Notes: a model not told the origin generated them from the sequence alone. Positions 43,499 to 53,271 are shown, counted from the stretch's first letter. The stretch: 64,000 nucleotides of DNA from Nocardioides sp. YIM 152315 (GCF_029210375.1 NZ_JARGER010000038.1:310001-374000); one strand, 5' to 3'. A program made the numbers and translations.

Positions 43499-43986
43499 GG
43501 GCCGCCGAGCGCGACGCCGCGTTCTCGGAGTTCGTCCGCGCTCGCCGGACCCACCTGCGCCGCGTCGCGTACGCGATCTGTGGCGACTGGCACCGGGCCG
43601 ACGACCTCGTGCAGACCGCGCTGACGAAGCTCTACGTCGCGTGGCCCCGGATCAACCGCGACGGCCGGGAGGAGGCCTACGTCCGCACGATCATCGTGCG
43701 GGCCGGCATCGACGAGGCGCGGCGCCCCTGGCGGCGGGAGTCGCCGGGGCTCCCGGAGCGGGAACGGGCGGCACCCGACGGGGTGCCGGTCGAGGAGCGG
43801 TCCGCGCTCTTCGACGCCCTCCAGGCGCTTCCGGTGATGCAGCGCAAGGTCGTCGTGCTCCGCCACTGGCTCGGCCTCTCCGTCGCCGAGACCGCGAACG
43901 AGCTGAGGATCAGCGAGGGCACCGTCAAGTCGCACAGCCATCGGGCGCTCGCGTCGTTGCGCGCCGTGCTGGCCGAGCAGCGCTGA
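43495..43986 (+). CDS. SigE-family ECF sigma factor
   Basis: 163 residues from GTG 43495. Region 2 (FVRARRTHLRRVAYAICGDW, ADDLVQTALTKLYVAWPRI) and region 4 (MQRKVVVLRHWLGLSVAETA, SEGTVKSHSHRALASLR) are complete. The SigE-like actinobacterial subgroup is typically short like this. It is translationally coupled to the split partner gene upstream, so the TAG there could reduce its translation by polarity. It is convergent with the rRNA/tRNA methyltransferase, six bases away. Confidence 0.92.
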   Translation: MRAAERDAAFSEFVRARRTHLRRVAYAICGDWHRADDLVQTALTKLYVAWPRINRDGREEAYVRTIIVRAGIDEARRPWRRESPGLPERERAAPDGVPVEERSALFDALQALPVMQRKVVVLRHWLGLSVAETANELRISEGTVKSHSHRALASLRAVLAEQR

Positions 43987-43992
43987 GCTGCG

Positions 43993-44712
43993 CTATCCCC
44001 GCCAGGCGTCATCGCCGGAGAGGTCGGCGTGCTGCCGCACCCAGGCGTGCATGGCGATGGCCGCGGCGGCGGAGGCGTTGATCGACCTCGTCGAGCCGAA
44101 CTGCGCGATCGAGAACGTCGCGTCGCACGCCTCCCGGGCGGCCGCGGAGAGGCCCGGACCCTCCTGGCCGAAGAGGAGGCAGACCCGCCGCGGGAGCGAG
44201 GTGGTCTCCAGATGGAGGGACCCGGGCAGGTTGTCCACGCCGTACAGCACGACGCCGCGCTCGTGCAGGGACGCCGCGAGCTCGGCGACCGACGGGTGGT
44301 GCCGGACGTGCTGGTAGCGGTCGGTCACCATCGCGCCGCGGCGGTTCCACCGCCGGTTGCCGACGATGTGCACCTCGGCGGCGAGGAAGGCGTTCGCGGA
44401 CCGCACGATGGTCCCGATGTTGAAGTCGTGCTGCCAGTTCTCGATCGCGACGTGGAAGTCGTGGCGTCTCGAGTCGAGGTCGGCGACGATCGCCTCGACG
44501 GTCCAGTAGCGGTAGCGGTCGACCACGTTGCGCCGGTCACCCTCGGCGAGCAGCGACGCGTCGTACTGCTGCCCCTCCGGCCGCGGCCCGTCCCACGGCC
44601 CGACGCCCACCTCGGGCGGCCCGTGCGGCATCGGGTCGTACGGCGCGCGGGGCTCGTCGTCGCCCTCCACCCGCGCGACAGTAGTGGCCGTCACCCACCG
44701 GGAGGTAACCAT
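43993..44712 (-). CDS. SpoU/TrmH-family RNA 2'-O-methyltransferase
   Basis: 239 residues if started at ATG 44712; GTG 44670 is a plausible shorter start, since the first 15-25 residues look unconserved. SPOUT motifs: NIGTIVRSANAFLAAEVHIVG (about 98-118), LLFGQEGPGLS (about 185-195) and FGSTRSINASAAAAIAMHAW (about 210-229), the SAM-binding trefoil knot with N, E and S-x-N-x-S residues. It methylates a ribose in tRNA or rRNA; the target is not readable. The equivalent gene in mycobacteria lies near pyrE. It is divergent from dedA. Confidence 0.9.
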   Translation of the reverse strand: MVTSRWVTATTVARVEGDDEPRAPYDPMPHGPPEVGVGPWDGPRPEGQQYDASLLAEGDRRNVVDRYRYWTVEAIVADLDSRRHDFHVAIENWQHDFNIGTIVRSANAFLAAEVHIVGNRRWNRRGAMVTDRYQHVRHHPSVAELAASLHERGVVLYGVDNLPGSLHLETTSLPRRVCLLFGQEGPGLSAAAREACDATFSIAQFGSTRSINASAAAAIAMHAWVRQHADLSGDDAWRG

Positions 44713-44722
44713 TGGCTAACGG

Positions 44723-44772
44723 GCCACCACGCGGATACCGGATCTTGTGGACCCGGCCGGTACCGTGGTGGC
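44723..44772. promoter_or_regulatory. Inverted repeat spanning the dedA/spoU promoter region
   Basis: GCCACCAC (44723-44730) and GTGGTGGC (44765-44772) pair perfectly. Inside them, TACCGG and CCGGTA extend the dyad with a three-base offset. It fills the 63-base gap between the divergent starts and ends three bases before the dedA ATG. Confidence 0.4.
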
Positions 44773-44775
44773 GTG

Positions 44776-45516
44776 ATGGAGGCCCTGCTCGTGCAGCCAC
44801 TGCTGCTCGGCATGGACTGGATGGATCCCAACTGGCTCCTCGACCGCTTCGGCGGCGCCTTCTACTGGGTCAGCCTGGCCATCGTCTTCGTCGAGTGCGG
44901 GCTGTTCTTCCCGTTCCTCCCCGGAGACACTCTGCTCTTCGCGCTGGGCCTCTTCCTCAACTCCGGCCGGATCGACATGTTCGGCACGCCGCCGCTCGTC
45001 GAGATGCTCATCGCCTTCGTGCTGCTCACGGTCGCGGCGTTCCTGGGCAACGTCGTCGGCTACGAGATCGGCCGCGCCATCGGGCCACCGCTCTACGAGC
45101 GCGACGGCCGGATCCTCAAGAAGAAGTACTTCGACCAGACCCACGCGTTCTTCGAGAAGCACGGCAACAAGGCGCTGGTCATCGGCCGCTTCGTCCCGTT
45201 CGTGCGCACCTTCATCACCGTCGTCGCCGGAGTGACCCGGATGGACCGGCGGCGTTTCTTCGTGTGGAGCTTCGTCGGCGCCGTGCTCTGGGTCGGCAGC
45301 ATCCTGCTGCTGGGGTTCACCCTCGGCCAGGCCTTCCCGAGCCTCGGCGAGAACATCGACAAGGCGATCCTCGTCATCCTCGCCTTCACGGTCGTGCCGG
45401 TGGCCTACGAGTGGTGGCGGCACCGGCGTACGTCGAGCCGTCGGGCCGCCGACAACGACGACGACGGCGTGCCCGACCTCGACATCATGGGCCTGGACAC
45501 CACCCACCGCGACTGA
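44776..45516 (+). CDS. DedA-family membrane protein
   Basis: 246 residues from ATG 44776 (GTG 44773 possible). FVECGLFFPFLPGDTLLFALG near residues 35-55 and GRFVPFVRTFITVVAGVTRM (about 136-155) are the conserved DedA (SNARE_assoc) blocks. The arginines in GRFVPFVR are needed in studied members. Five or six membrane segments. The family includes undecaprenyl-phosphate and phospholipid flippases. A polar Asp-rich tail of about 25 residues ends the protein. It is divergent from the methyltransferase gene. Confidence 0.92.
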   Translation: MEALLVQPLLLGMDWMDPNWLLDRFGGAFYWVSLAIVFVECGLFFPFLPGDTLLFALGLFLNSGRIDMFGTPPLVEMLIAFVLLTVAAFLGNVVGYEIGRAIGPPLYERDGRILKKKYFDQTHAFFEKHGNKALVIGRFVPFVRTFITVVAGVTRMDRRRFFVWSFVGAVLWVGSILLLGFTLGQAFPSLGENIDKAILVILAFTVVPVAYEWWRHRRTSSRRAADNDDDGVPDLDIMGLDTTHRD

Positions 45517-45527
45517 CGCGGCGCGGC

Positions 45528-46052
45528 TCAGCCCCGCGCGGCGTCCAGCTGCGCCTTGGTGAGCACCGGACGCACCTCGAGCCCGACATCGGCGAGAGGC
45601 TTCTCCCCCTCGGGGCTGCGGTCGATCGCGCAGATGACGACCTCGACGGTCGCACCGGCGGCCCGCAGCGCGTTCGTCGCGTCCCGTACGGCGCCGCCGG
45701 TGGTGATCACGTCCTCGATCAGCGTCACCCGCCGGCCGGCGACGCCCGGGCCCTCGGCGAGCTTGCAGGTGCCGTACTCCTTGGCCGACTTGCGCACGAA
45801 GAGGGCCGGGCGGCCGGTCAGGCTGCTGACCATCGTCGCGATCGGCACACCGCCGAGCTCGAGCCCGCCGAGCAGGTCGGTGTCGGGCGGCAGCAGCGAC
45901 ACCATCTCCCGCGCCACCCGGAGCAGCAGCTCGGGGTCGGCCTCGAAGAGGTACTTGTCGAAGTACTCCGTCGCCGGCTGACCGGAGCGGAGCGTGAACT
46001 CCCCGGTCAGCCGGCAGGTCGCGTCGATGTCGGCAGCGAGGGTCTCGTCCAC
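45528..46052 (-). CDS. pyrE: Orotate phosphoribosyltransferase
   Basis: 174 residues from GTG (46050-46052). It converts orotate and PRPP to OMP. The PRPP loop VTLIEDVITTGGAVRDA (about 109-125) is present, as are LRSGQPATEYFDKYLFEADP and GGLELGGVPIATMVS; RKSAKEYGT holds the catalytic lysines. Short PyrE of about 175-185 residues is normal in actinobacteria. Eleven bases separate its end from the convergent dedA. It is divergent from the aminotransferase gene with a 41-base gap. Confidence 0.95.
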   Translation of the reverse strand: MDETLAADIDATCRLTGEFTLRSGQPATEYFDKYLFEADPELLLRVAREMVSLLPPDTDLLGGLELGGVPIATMVSSLTGRPALFVRKSAKEYGTCKLAEGPGVAGRRVTLIEDVITTGGAVRDATNALRAAGATVEVVICAIDRSPEGEKPLADVGLEVRPVLTKAQLDAARG

Positions 46053-46093
46053 GCCTCCAGAGCCTAGCCATGACTCCGGCTACTGTCGGCTGC

Positions 46094-47248
46094 ATGCTCG
46101 CCCAGCGTCTCGACGGCATTCCGCCGACGATCTTCTCGGAGATGTCGGCGCTCGCGGTCCGCACCCAGTCGGTCAACCTCGGCCAGGGGTTCCCGGACGT
46201 CGACGGCCCGCCCGCCGTGATCGCCCGCGCGGTGCAGGCGCTCGAGGGCGGGCAGAACCAGTACGCGCCCGGCCCCGGCGTACCCGCGCTCCGGCAGGCG
46301 ATCGCGCGCCACCAGCTGCGCCACTACGGCCTCGAGCTCGACCCCGACAGCCAGGTCGTCGTCACCACCGGCTGCACCGAGGGTGTCGCCGCCGCGCTGC
46401 TCGGGCTGGTGAACCCCGGCGACGAGGTCGTCGTGCTCGAGCCCTACTACGACTCCTACACCGCGATGATCCAGATGGCCGGCGGCGTGCGACACCCGGT
46501 CACGCTGCGGGCGCCGAGCTTCCGGCTGGATGCCGACGAGCTGCGCGCGGCGGTCACGCCGCGGACCCGCTTCGTGCTGCTGAACTCACCGCACAACCCG
46601 ACCGGCACGGTGCTCACCGCCGAGGAGCTCCGGGCGGTCGCCGACGTCGCGCTCGAGCACGACCTCGTGGTGATCACCGACGAGGTCTACGAGCACCTCG
46701 TGTACGACGGCCACGCCCATGTCCCGCTGGCGACCCTGCCGGGGATGTTCGAGCGGACGCTCACGCTCTCGAGCGCCGGCAAGTCCTACTCGTTCACCGG
46801 CTGGAAGGTGGGCTGGGCGACGGGCCCGGCGGAGCTGGTGGGGGCGGTGCTCGCCGCCAAGCAGTGGCTGACCTTCACCTCGGGCTCGCCGCTGCAGCCG
46901 GCGGTCGCGCACGCCCTCGACGACGAGCCGGACTTCCCCTCCGCGCTGGCCGCCGACCTGCGGGCCCGGCGCGACCTGCTCTGCGCCGGACTGGCCGAGG
47001 TCGGCCTCGACGTACGCGTGCCCGAGGGGACCTACTTCGCGACCACCGACATCTCCGGCCTCGGCTGGGAGGACGGCCCGGCCTTCTGCCTCGCCCTCCC
47101 CGAGCGCGCCGGCGTCGTCGCCATCCCGACCCGGGGGTTCTACGACTCCGACGCCGGCCGCCACCTGGTGCGCTGGGCCTTCTGCAAGGAGCCGGCGGTC
47201 ATCGAGGAGGGCATCGCGCGGCTGGCGAGGGCCGACCTGGCGCGATAG
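46094..47248 (+). CDS. Class I/II aminotransferase (DapC/kynurenine-aminotransferase-like)
   Basis: 384 residues from ATG 46094; ATG 46070 would add eight residues not expected. Fold type I PLP enzyme: VNLGQGFPDVDGP near the N terminus, LLNSPHNPTGTV (about 165-176), DEVYEHLVYD, and the PLP lysine in SSAGKSYSFTGWKVGW (about 231-246). This is the YbdL/CCBL/DapC-like subgroup, which includes N-succinyldiaminopimelate aminotransferase and glutamine or kynurenine transaminases. The exact substrate is not decidable. A two-part hairpin follows. Confidence 0.9.
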   Translation: MLAQRLDGIPPTIFSEMSALAVRTQSVNLGQGFPDVDGPPAVIARAVQALEGGQNQYAPGPGVPALRQAIARHQLRHYGLELDPDSQVVVTTGCTEGVAAALLGLVNPGDEVVVLEPYYDSYTAMIQMAGGVRHPVTLRAPSFRLDADELRAAVTPRTRFVLLNSPHNPTGTVLTAEELRAVADVALEHDLVVITDEVYEHLVYDGHAHVPLATLPGMFERTLTLSSAGKSYSFTGWKVGWATGPAELVGAVLAAKQWLTFTSGSPLQPAVAHALDDEPDFPSALAADLRARRDLLCAGLAEVGLDVRVPEGTYFATTDISGLGWEDGPAFCLALPERAGVVAIPTRGFYDSDAGRHLVRWAFCKEPAVIEEGIARLARADLAR

Positions 47249-47303
47249 TCCCTGACGTTTTCGGGGTTCTCACCGCGCCCGGAGACCCCGAATATGTCAG
47301 GGA
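47249..47303. terminator. Two-segment hairpin between convergent genes
   Basis: TCCCTGAC pairs with GTCAGGGA and TTCGGGGT with ACCCCGAA, separated by small three-base internal loops on each side. It begins at the base after the aminotransferase stop and includes the stop of the membrane protein on the other strand. Confidence 0.75.
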
Positions 47304-48283
47304 GTATCCCCCCGGCGGGGGGCGCACCAGGCGCGGGTGTCGGTGCGCACGAGCAGGCGGATGCACAGCGCGCTGGCGACCAGGGGCAGGACCAGCAGGA
47401 CGGCGCCCATGAGCGTGCCCAGCAGGCAGAGGGCGGCCGCGGTCGCGGCGGAGATGATCAGCACGATGCGCGCCCACTCGGCGCCGCGGAGCACCAGCAC
47501 GGCCAGGGCCGCCGCCGACGCGCACCAGAGGACGACCCCGGCGATGAGGAGGTACGTCGCGCCGATGAGCAGGTCGTCGGAGATGCCCTGCTCGACCAGC
47601 TCGGGGTTGTCGCGGTGCACCTCGTCGAGCATCCGGTCGGGCCAGACCGCCAGCACGACGGCGCTCACGACCAGGGCCAGGACGGTGACCGACGTGGAGA
47701 TCCAGGTCAGCACGCCGGACCAGACGACGGCCCGGGGCCGTGTCGGTTGAAGGGGGTGGGCGGGCTGTGCGTGCTGGGACTGCGCCGGGTGCACGGGGTG
47801 GGACTCGGCGGGAGGCGCCGACCCGGCGACCGGTGCCGCCGGCCGCTCGGGCGGCGTGCGGCCGTCGAACCAGGACCGCGACGGCTGCAACCACAAGATG
47901 GCGGCGGAGGCGGCGACGAGCGAGCTGAGGAAGCCGCCGGTCACCAGCCCGGCGAAGAAGAGGGGCACCGCGAGCACGGTCACCGCGAGCCGGGCGCCCC
48001 GGCTGCGCCGCAGCACCTGGTAGCCGAGCACGCCGGCGGCCGCCGCACATCCACCGGTGACCATGGCGAGGGCGCGCATCACCGCGATGGCCGTGTCGTC
48101 GGAGATGCCCAGGTCGGAGCCCGGCGGCTCGGCGAGGAAGCGGTCGACCGCGGCCTGCGTCTCGAGCGAGTGCAGCGAGCCGACGCGCTGGTAGACGAGC
48201 ACGACGACGAGGGCGGACCCGACCATCAGCAGCCAGCCCGCCAGGGTGACCTGGCGGGGGCGGGTCGGTGCCGATTCGCTCAC
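47297..48283 (-). CDS. Multi-pass membrane protein of unknown function
   Basis: 328 residues from GTG (48281-48283). Three or four membrane segments lie in the first 140 residues (LAGWLLMVGSALVVVLVY, MVTGGCAAAAGVLGYQVL, LAVTVLAVPLFFAGLVTGGF). A Pro/His/Ala-rich cytoplasmic or linker tract runs from about 140 to 190. Four more segments lie in the C-terminal half. No family is recognised with confidence; similar proteins occur as hypotheticals in Nocardioides. It starts 29 bases downstream of the gudD end on the same strand. Confidence 0.75.
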   Translation of the reverse strand: MSESAPTRPRQVTLAGWLLMVGSALVVVLVYQRVGSLHSLETQAAVDRFLAEPPGSDLGISDDTAIAVMRALAMVTGGCAAAAGVLGYQVLRRSRGARLAVTVLAVPLFFAGLVTGGFLSSLVAASAAILWLQPSRSWFDGRTPPERPAAPVAGSAPPAESHPVHPAQSQHAQPAHPLQPTRPRAVVWSGVLTWISTSVTVLALVVSAVVLAVWPDRMLDEVHRDNPELVEQGISDDLLIGATYLLIAGVVLWCASAAALAVLVLRGAEWARIVLIISAATAAALCLLGTLMGAVLLVLPLVASALCIRLLVRTDTRAWCAPRRGDTP

Positions 48284-48312
48284 GCGGTCATTTCACCACG
48301 TGCGTGGGCGGC

Positions 48313-49635
48313 TCACCGCACGAGGCAGGGGCGCTTGGCGTCGAAGACCCAGCCCTCGACGAGGAACTGCATCGCGACCGCGTCGTCGCGGGCGCCCAGG
48401 CCGTGCTCGAGGTAGAGCTCGTGGGCCGCGGCGACCTTGTCGCGGTCGAGACGTACGCCGAGCCCGGGCGCCGTGGGCACCTCGATCGCGCCCGCGCGGA
48501 TCTGCAGCGGCTCCTCGGTGAGCCCCTGCCCGTCCTGCCAGATCCAGTGCGTGTCGAGCGCGGTGATCTCGCCGGGCGCCGCGGCGCCGACGTGGGTGAA
48601 CATCGCGAGCGACACGTCGAAGTGGTTGTTGGAGTGCGAGCCCCAGGTCAGCCCGAAGTCGTGGCAGAGCTGGGCGACCCGCACGGAGCCGGCCATCGTC
48701 CAGAAGTGCGGGTCGGCGAGGGGGATGTCCACGGCGTCGGTGCGCACGGCGTGCGCCATCTGCCGCCAGTCGGTCGCGATCATGTTGGTGGCCGTGCGCA
48801 GCCCGGTCGCGCGCTTGAACTCGGCCATCACCTCGCGTCCCGAGTAGCCGCCCTCGGCGCCACACGGGTCCTCGGCGTACGCGAGCACGTCGTCGGTGCC
48901 GCGGAGCAGGCGGATCGCGTCGGCGAGCAGCCAGCCGCCGTTGGGGTCGAGGGTGATCCGCGCGTCGGGGAAGCGCTCGTGGAGCGCGGTGACCGCCGCG
49001 ACCTCCTCCTCGCCCGCGAGCACCCCGCCCTTGAGCTTGAAGTCGACGAACCCGTAGCGCTGCTGCGCCGCCTCGGCCAGCCGGACGACGGCCTCTGGCG
49101 TGAGCGCCTTCTCGCGGCGCACCCGCTCCCAGTCGTCGGCGCCGTCGGGCTCGCGGAGGTAGGGCAGGTCGGTGTCGTCGGGGTCGCCGACGTAGAAGAG
49201 GTAGCCGAGCATCGGCACCTGCGTGCGCTGCTGCCCGTCGCCGAGCAGCTCGGCGACCGGTACTCCCTGCGCCTGACCGGCGAGGTCGAGCAGCGCCGAC
49301 TCCAGCGCGGTCACCGCGTGCACCGTCGTGCGCAGGTCGAAGGTCTGCAGGCCGCGACCGCCCGCGTCGCGGTCGGCGAAGCGCGCGGCGACGCTGCGCA
49401 GCAGCGAGCGGTACGTCGCGACCGGCTGCCCGACGAGCAGCGCCGCCGCGTCGGCGATCGTGGCGCGGATCGCCTCCCCGCCGGGCACCTCCCCCACGCC
49501 CTCGCGACCTTCGCTGTCGGTGACGACCGCGAGGTTGCGGGTGAAGTACGGCGCGTGCGCGCCGCTGAGGTTGAGCAGCATCGAGTCGCGCCCCGCGACG
49601 GGCACGACCTCGACCTGGGCGATGGTGCTGCTCAT
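48313..49635 (-). CDS. gudD: Glucarate dehydratase (enolase superfamily)
   Basis: 440 residues from ATG (49633-49635). It dehydrates D-glucarate (and L-idarate) to 5-keto-4-deoxyglucarate. The KxK bases are in [11 protein letters not shown] (about 203-213), the metal-site aspartate and asparagine in LDPNGGW, and the base histidine in [10 protein letters not shown] (about 332-341). The length and blocks match GudD. It is the last gene of the kdgD - dehydrogenase - gudD operon (61-base gap to the preceding gene). The window holds a second, diverged paralogue at 56848. Confidence 0.94.
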   Translation of the reverse strand: MSSTIAQVEVVPVAGRDSMLLNLSGAHAPYFTRNLAVVTDSEGREGVGEVPGGEAIRATIADAAALLVGQPVATYRSLLRSVAARFADRDAGGRGLQTFDLRTTVHAVTALESALLDLAGQAQGVPVAELLGDGQQRTQVPMLGYLFYVGDPDDTDLPYLREPDGADDWERVRREKALTPEAVVRLAEAAQQRYGFVDFKLKGGVLAGEEEVAAVTALHERFPDARITLDPNGGWLLADAIRLLRGTDDVLAYAEDPCGAEGGYSGREVMAEFKRATGLRTATNMIATDWRQMAHAVRTDAVDIPLADPHFWTMAGSVRVAQLCHDFGLTWGSHSNNHFDVSLAMFTHVGAAAPGEITALDTHWIWQDGQGLTEEPLQIRAGAIEVPTAPGLGVRLDRDKVAAAHELYLEHGLGARDDAVAMQFLVEGWVFDAKRPCLVR

Positions 49636-49696
49636 TCGGGGCCCCCGCCGAGTTGTTCGGGGGAGCGCAGCCGAGGAGGGGAACTCTGTGTGAAGG

Positions 49697-51196
49697 TCAC
49701 GGCAGCTGGAGCTCGCCGTCGATCCGGCGGACCAGGCCCCACGGATTGTCGTCGCGCACCGCCTCGGGCAGCACGTCGGCCGGCACGTCCTGGTAGGCGA
49801 CCGGACGCTGGAAGCGTTCGATCGCGAGGCTGCCGACCGAGGTCCCCCGCGAGTCGGAGGTCGCCGGGAACGGGCCGCCGTGGACCATCGCGTGCCCGAC
49901 CTCGACACCGGTCGGCCAGCCGTTGAAGAGGATCCGCCCGACCCTGAGCTCCAGCACCGGCAGCAGCGCACGGGCCGCCGGAGCGTCCCGGTCGGTGGCG
50001 TGCACGGTCGCGGTCAGCTGGCCCTCGAGCGACTCCAGGTGCGGCAGCAGGTCGTCGACGTCGTCGTAGCGGACGACGACGCCGGAGGCGCCGAAGACCT
50101 CGTCGGTCACCGGCGCTCCCAGTGCCGCGGCCTCGACGAGCTGGGGCGCCGGCGCACCGTCGGCACCCGAGCCCTCGGCGATGACGCGCACGCCCTCGGC
50201 GCCCCGCAGCCGCTCGGTGCCGGACGCGTACGCCGCGGCGATCGCCGGGGTGAGCATCGGGGCACCGGCCGCCTCGCGCACGGCCGCCGCGGCGGCGGCC
50301 AGGAACGCGTCGCCCGCCTCGCCGCGGGGCAGGAAGAGCAGGCCGGGGTTGGTGCAGAACTGGCCGGAGCCGAGGGTGAGCGAGCCGACGTACGCCGTCG
50401 CGAGCGCGGCCACGTCGCCCCCGAGCGCGCCGGGCAGCACCACGACGGGGTTGATCGAGGACATCTCGGCGTACACCGGGATCGGCTCCGGCCGCGCGGC
50501 GGCCGCGGCGACGAGCGCGAGGCCACCCCCGCGGGAGCCGGTGAACCCGACGGCCTTGATCCGCGGGTCCGCGACGAGCTTTTGCCCGAGGTCGATGCCG
50601 CGCTGTCCATCGACCTCGAGCAGGAAGGAGAAGGTGCCCGGGGGCAGCCCGTGCTTCTCGACGGCGCGGCCGATCGCGCGGGCGACGAGGAAGCCGGTGC
50701 GTGGGTGGGCGGGGTGGCCCTTGACGACGACCGGGCAGCCGGCGGCGAGCGCGGACGCGGTGTCGCCGCCGGCGGTGGAGAACGCGAGCGGGAAGTTGCT
50801 GGCCCCGAAGACGGCGACCGGGCCGAGCGCGACGTGGCGCTGCCGGATCTCGGCGCGCGGCAGCGGCGCGCGGTCGGGCAGGGCGGGATCGATCCGGACG
50901 CCGAGGTGGTCGCCGCGGCGTACGACGCCGGCGAACATCCGCAGCTGCCCGGTCGTGCGCCCGACCTCGCCGGCGAGACGGGGCTCGGGGAGGTGGCTCT
51001 CCGCCACGGCGGCCTCGACGATCGCCACCTTGTCGGCCTCGATCTCGTCTGCGACCGAGTCGAGGAACGCGCCGCGCTGCTCGGGCGTCGTCGCCCGGTA
51101 GGAGCCGAACGCCGCGGCTGCCGCGGTGGTCGCGGCGACGAGGTCGGCGCGGTCGGACTCGGCGCCGGCGATGATCGAGCGGGGCTGCTCAGACAT
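49697..51196 (-). CDS. 2,5-dioxovalerate (alpha-ketoglutarate semialdehyde) dehydrogenase
   Basis: 499 residues from ATG (51194-51196). The aldehyde dehydrogenase blocks are [20 protein letters not shown] (about 140-159), [11 protein letters not shown], the catalytic cysteine in [14 protein letters not shown] (about 280-293) and the catalytic glutamate in [11 protein letters not shown]. The H-P-A-H-P pattern is typical of the KGSADH subgroup that makes 2-oxoglutarate. It oxidises the product of the neighbouring KdgD. It lies between kdgD (30-base gap) and gudD. Confidence 0.92.
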   Translation of the reverse strand: MSEQPRSIIAGAESDRADLVAATTAAAAAFGSYRATTPEQRGAFLDSVADEIEADKVAIVEAAVAESHLPEPRLAGEVGRTTGQLRMFAGVVRRGDHLGVRIDPALPDRAPLPRAEIRQRHVALGPVAVFGASNFPLAFSTAGGDTASALAAGCPVVVKGHPAHPRTGFLVARAIGRAVEKHGLPPGTFSFLLEVDGQRGIDLGQKLVADPRIKAVGFTGSRGGGLALVAAAAARPEPIPVYAEMSSINPVVVLPGALGGDVAALATAYVGSLTLGSGQFCTNPGLLFLPRGEAGDAFLAAAAAAVREAAGAPMLTPAIAAAYASGTERLRGAEGVRVIAEGSGADGAPAPQLVEAAALGAPVTDEVFGASGVVVRYDDVDDLLPHLESLEGQLTATVHATDRDAPAARALLPVLELRVGRILFNGWPTGVEVGHAMVHGGPFPATSDSRGTSVGSLAIERFQRPVAYQDVPADVLPEAVRDDNPWGLVRRIDGELQLP

Positions 51197-51226
51197 GGGT
51201 TCCTCCCGGGAAGTTCGGTGGGGAGA

Positions 51227-52141
51227 TCAGGAGACGCGGGCGACCAGGTCGCGGAGCTCGGCGACCTCCTCGGCCCGCAGGTCGGTCAGCGGGGGGCGGA
51301 CCGGCCCGGCCGGCCGGCCGACCGCGGCCAGGCCGCCCTTGACGATGGAGACCGCGTACCCGGGAGTGCGGTCCCGGATGTCCAGGTAGGGGATCACGAA
51401 CTCGTTGAGCCGACGGTAGACCTCGTCGCGGTCCTGGGCGCGCACGGCGTCGTAGAACTCGATGGCCCACCCCGGCAGGAAGTTGAAGAGCGCGGAGGAG
51501 TAGGTGCTCACGCCGAGCTGGAGCAGCGGCAACGCGAACGTCTCCGCCGTCGGCAGGCCACCGACGTAGGTGAGCCGGTCCCCCACCCGGGCGTACGTGC
51601 GGGTCATCTGCTCGATGCTGCCCACGCCGTCCTTGAAGCCGATGAGCGTGGGGTTGCGGTCGGCGAGGGTCGCGACCGACACGTCGTTGAGCACCGCGTT
51701 CGCCCGGCTGTAGACGACCACGCCCAGGCCGGTCGCGGCGCAGATCCGGCTGACGTGCTCGACGAGGCCGTCCTGACCCGCCTCGGTGAGGTACGGCGGC
51801 ATCAGCAGCAGGCCGTCCGCGCCGGCGTCCTCGGCCGCCTTGGCCTGCGCGATCGCGTTGGCGGTGCCTCCGGTGGCGGGGGCCAGCACGGGCACGGCGC
51901 CGGCGACCTCGTCGACGGCGGCCCGGACCACCCGGTCGGTCTCGTCGAAGGTGAGCGAGAACCCCTCGCCGGTGCCGCCGGCGGCGAACAGCCCGGCGAC
52001 CGGGTGCTCCGCCAGCCAGGCGAGGTGCTTGCGGTAGCCGCCCTCGTCGAAGCCGAGGTCGTCGGTGAAGTGGGTGACCGGGAACGACAGCAGCCCGCTC
52101 TTCAGCTGGGCGGCCAGGTCGGTGGGGCTGTACTCGGTCAC
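51227..52141 (-). CDS. kdgD: 5-dehydro-4-deoxyglucarate dehydratase
   Basis: 304 residues from GTG (52139-52141). DHDPS-family aldolase/dehydratase that turns 5-keto-4-deoxyglucarate into 2,5-dioxopentanoate, CO2 and water. [13 protein letters not shown] (about 10-22), [13 protein letters not shown], the tyrosine in [11 protein letters not shown] and the Schiff-base lysine in [10 protein letters not shown] (about 178-187) are KdgD-type. It leads the catabolic operon, and its promoter (52191-52248) matches that of tctC. Confidence 0.94.
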   Translation of the reverse strand: MTEYSPTDLAAQLKSGLLSFPVTHFTDDLGFDEGGYRKHLAWLAEHPVAGLFAAGGTGEGFSLTFDETDRVVRAAVDEVAGAVPVLAPATGGTANAIAQAKAAEDAGADGLLLMPPYLTEAGQDGLVEHVSRICAATGLGVVVYSRANAVLNDVSVATLADRNPTLIGFKDGVGSIEQMTRTYARVGDRLTYVGGLPTAETFALPLLQLGVSTYSSALFNFLPGWAIEFYDAVRAQDRDEVYRRLNEFVIPYLDIRDRTPGYAVSIVKGGLAAVGRPAGPVRPPLTDLRAEEVAELRDLVARVS

Positions 52142-52190
52142 GAGGCGTCCTTCTCGTCGGTCGTCGGTCCGCCAAGTGGCGGTGGTCACC

Positions 52191-52248
52191 ACGCTAGGAA
52201 GCCAGAACGATGCCTGTCCAAGCCCGAATTTGAATCTCGTGATGCACT
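52191..52248 (-). promoter_or_regulatory. Promoter and operator of the kdgD operon
   Basis: Read on the minus strand: an operator-like AGTGCATCAC (52239-52248), 17 bases, a -35 TTGGAC (52216-52221), 19 bases, and a -10 TAGCGT (52191-52196, TAnnnT type). The same blocks with the same spacings occur upstream of tctC (53214-53271), with additional identity (CGGGC just before the -35, GGCATCG and TGGCT in the spacer). Confidence 0.75.
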
Positions 52249-52274
52249 CCGAGCATTGCCCCGGTGAGGCGCCG

Positions 52275-53186
52275 CTACTCGACCACGTCGGCGATCACAC
52301 CCAGCACCCGTCGTACGACGGGACTGGCGACGTCGCGCGCCCAGATCGCGTGCAGCTCCACCGGCCGCTCCGGATCGGCGTCGAGGCGGGTGTCGCCACC
52401 GTGGTGGTCGAGCTCCTTGAAGACCACGCCCTCGACGTGGAGCGAGGTCGCGGAGGCGGGGGCGAGGGCCAGCCCGCGCTCGGCGGCGACGAGCAGCATG
52501 GCGGTGAGCACCTGGTGGACCCGCTGCTCGATGCGCGGGTGGGCGTTGGCGAGGAAGCGCACCACGAGCTCGTGGAAGTAGCGCGACTGCTGGGGGTGGT
52601 AGCCGATGACGGCCTCCCCCTCGAAGTCCCGCGGCGTCAGCGGCCGGCCCAGCGAGGCGAACCGGTGCGCCTCCGGGACGACGGCCATCAGCGGCTCGCG
52701 CAGGATCACCCGGGACGAGAGCAGGGCCGTGTCGAACGGCGGCCGCGCCAGCCCGATGTCGAGCTCGCCGCGCCGGATCCCGTCGACCTGGGCGTTGGTC
52801 ACCCGCTCGGAGAGCCGCACCTCGACGTCGGGCAGCTCGGCGGTCAGCCGCCGCAGCAGCGGGCCGAGGATCGAGATCGCGGAGACGGCGGTGAAGCCGA
52901 GCCGGACCACGCCCGCGGCGCCGGCGTCGACGCGGCGGGCGAGGTCGCCGGCGCTGTCGACCAGGTTGAGCATCCGGTAGGCCTCGTCGAGGAAGGCCTC
53001 GCCCGCGCCGGTGAGCACCACCCGGCGGTTGTCCCGCTCGAGGAGCTGGGCCCCGATCGACCTCTCCAGCTTCTGGATCTGCCGCGACAGCGGCGGCTGG
53101 GTCATCTGCAGGCGCTCGGCCGCGCGGCCGAAGTGCAGCTCCTCCGCCACCGCGACGAACGACCGGACCTGGTCGAGCGTGATCAC
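52275..53186 (-). CDS. LysR-family regulator of the aldarate regulon
   Basis: 303 residues from GTG (53184-53186). The HTH is at about 3-60 ([40 protein letters not shown]), the effector domain at about 92-290. The [20 protein letters not shown] start is typical of the LTTR_8/aromatic and dicarboxylic acid responders. It sits between the two promoters it most likely controls and is itself divergent from tctC, the standard LTTR arrangement. The effector is probably an aldarate or a pathway intermediate; this is inference. Confidence 0.92.
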   Translation of the reverse strand: MITLDQVRSFVAVAEELHFGRAAERLQMTQPPLSRQIQKLERSIGAQLLERDNRRVVLTGAGEAFLDEAYRMLNLVDSAGDLARRVDAGAAGVVRLGFTAVSAISILGPLLRRLTAELPDVEVRLSERVTNAQVDGIRRGELDIGLARPPFDTALLSSRVILREPLMAVVPEAHRFASLGRPLTPRDFEGEAVIGYHPQQSRYFHELVVRFLANAHPRIEQRVHQVLTAMLLVAAERGLALAPASATSLHVEGVVFKELDHHGGDTRLDADPERPVELHAIWARDVASPVVRRVLGVIADVVE

Positions 53187-53213
53187 CGGGCCAGCGTAGT
53201 TGACGATGCACGC

Positions 53214-53271
53214 AGTGGATCACTCCATGCCGAATCGGGCTTGGACGGGCATCGACGTGGCTACCTAGTGT
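53214..53271 (+). promoter_or_regulatory. Promoter and operator of the tctCBA operon
   Basis: AGTGGATCACT (53214-53224) is an inverted repeat. Counting from its first ten bases, 17 bases follow, then TTGGAC (-35, 53241-53246), 19 bases, and TAGTGT (-10, 53266-53271). The order and spacing equal those of the kdgD promoter, which sits about 1 kb away in the opposite direction. The LysR gene starts 28 bases from the operator. Confidence 0.75.
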
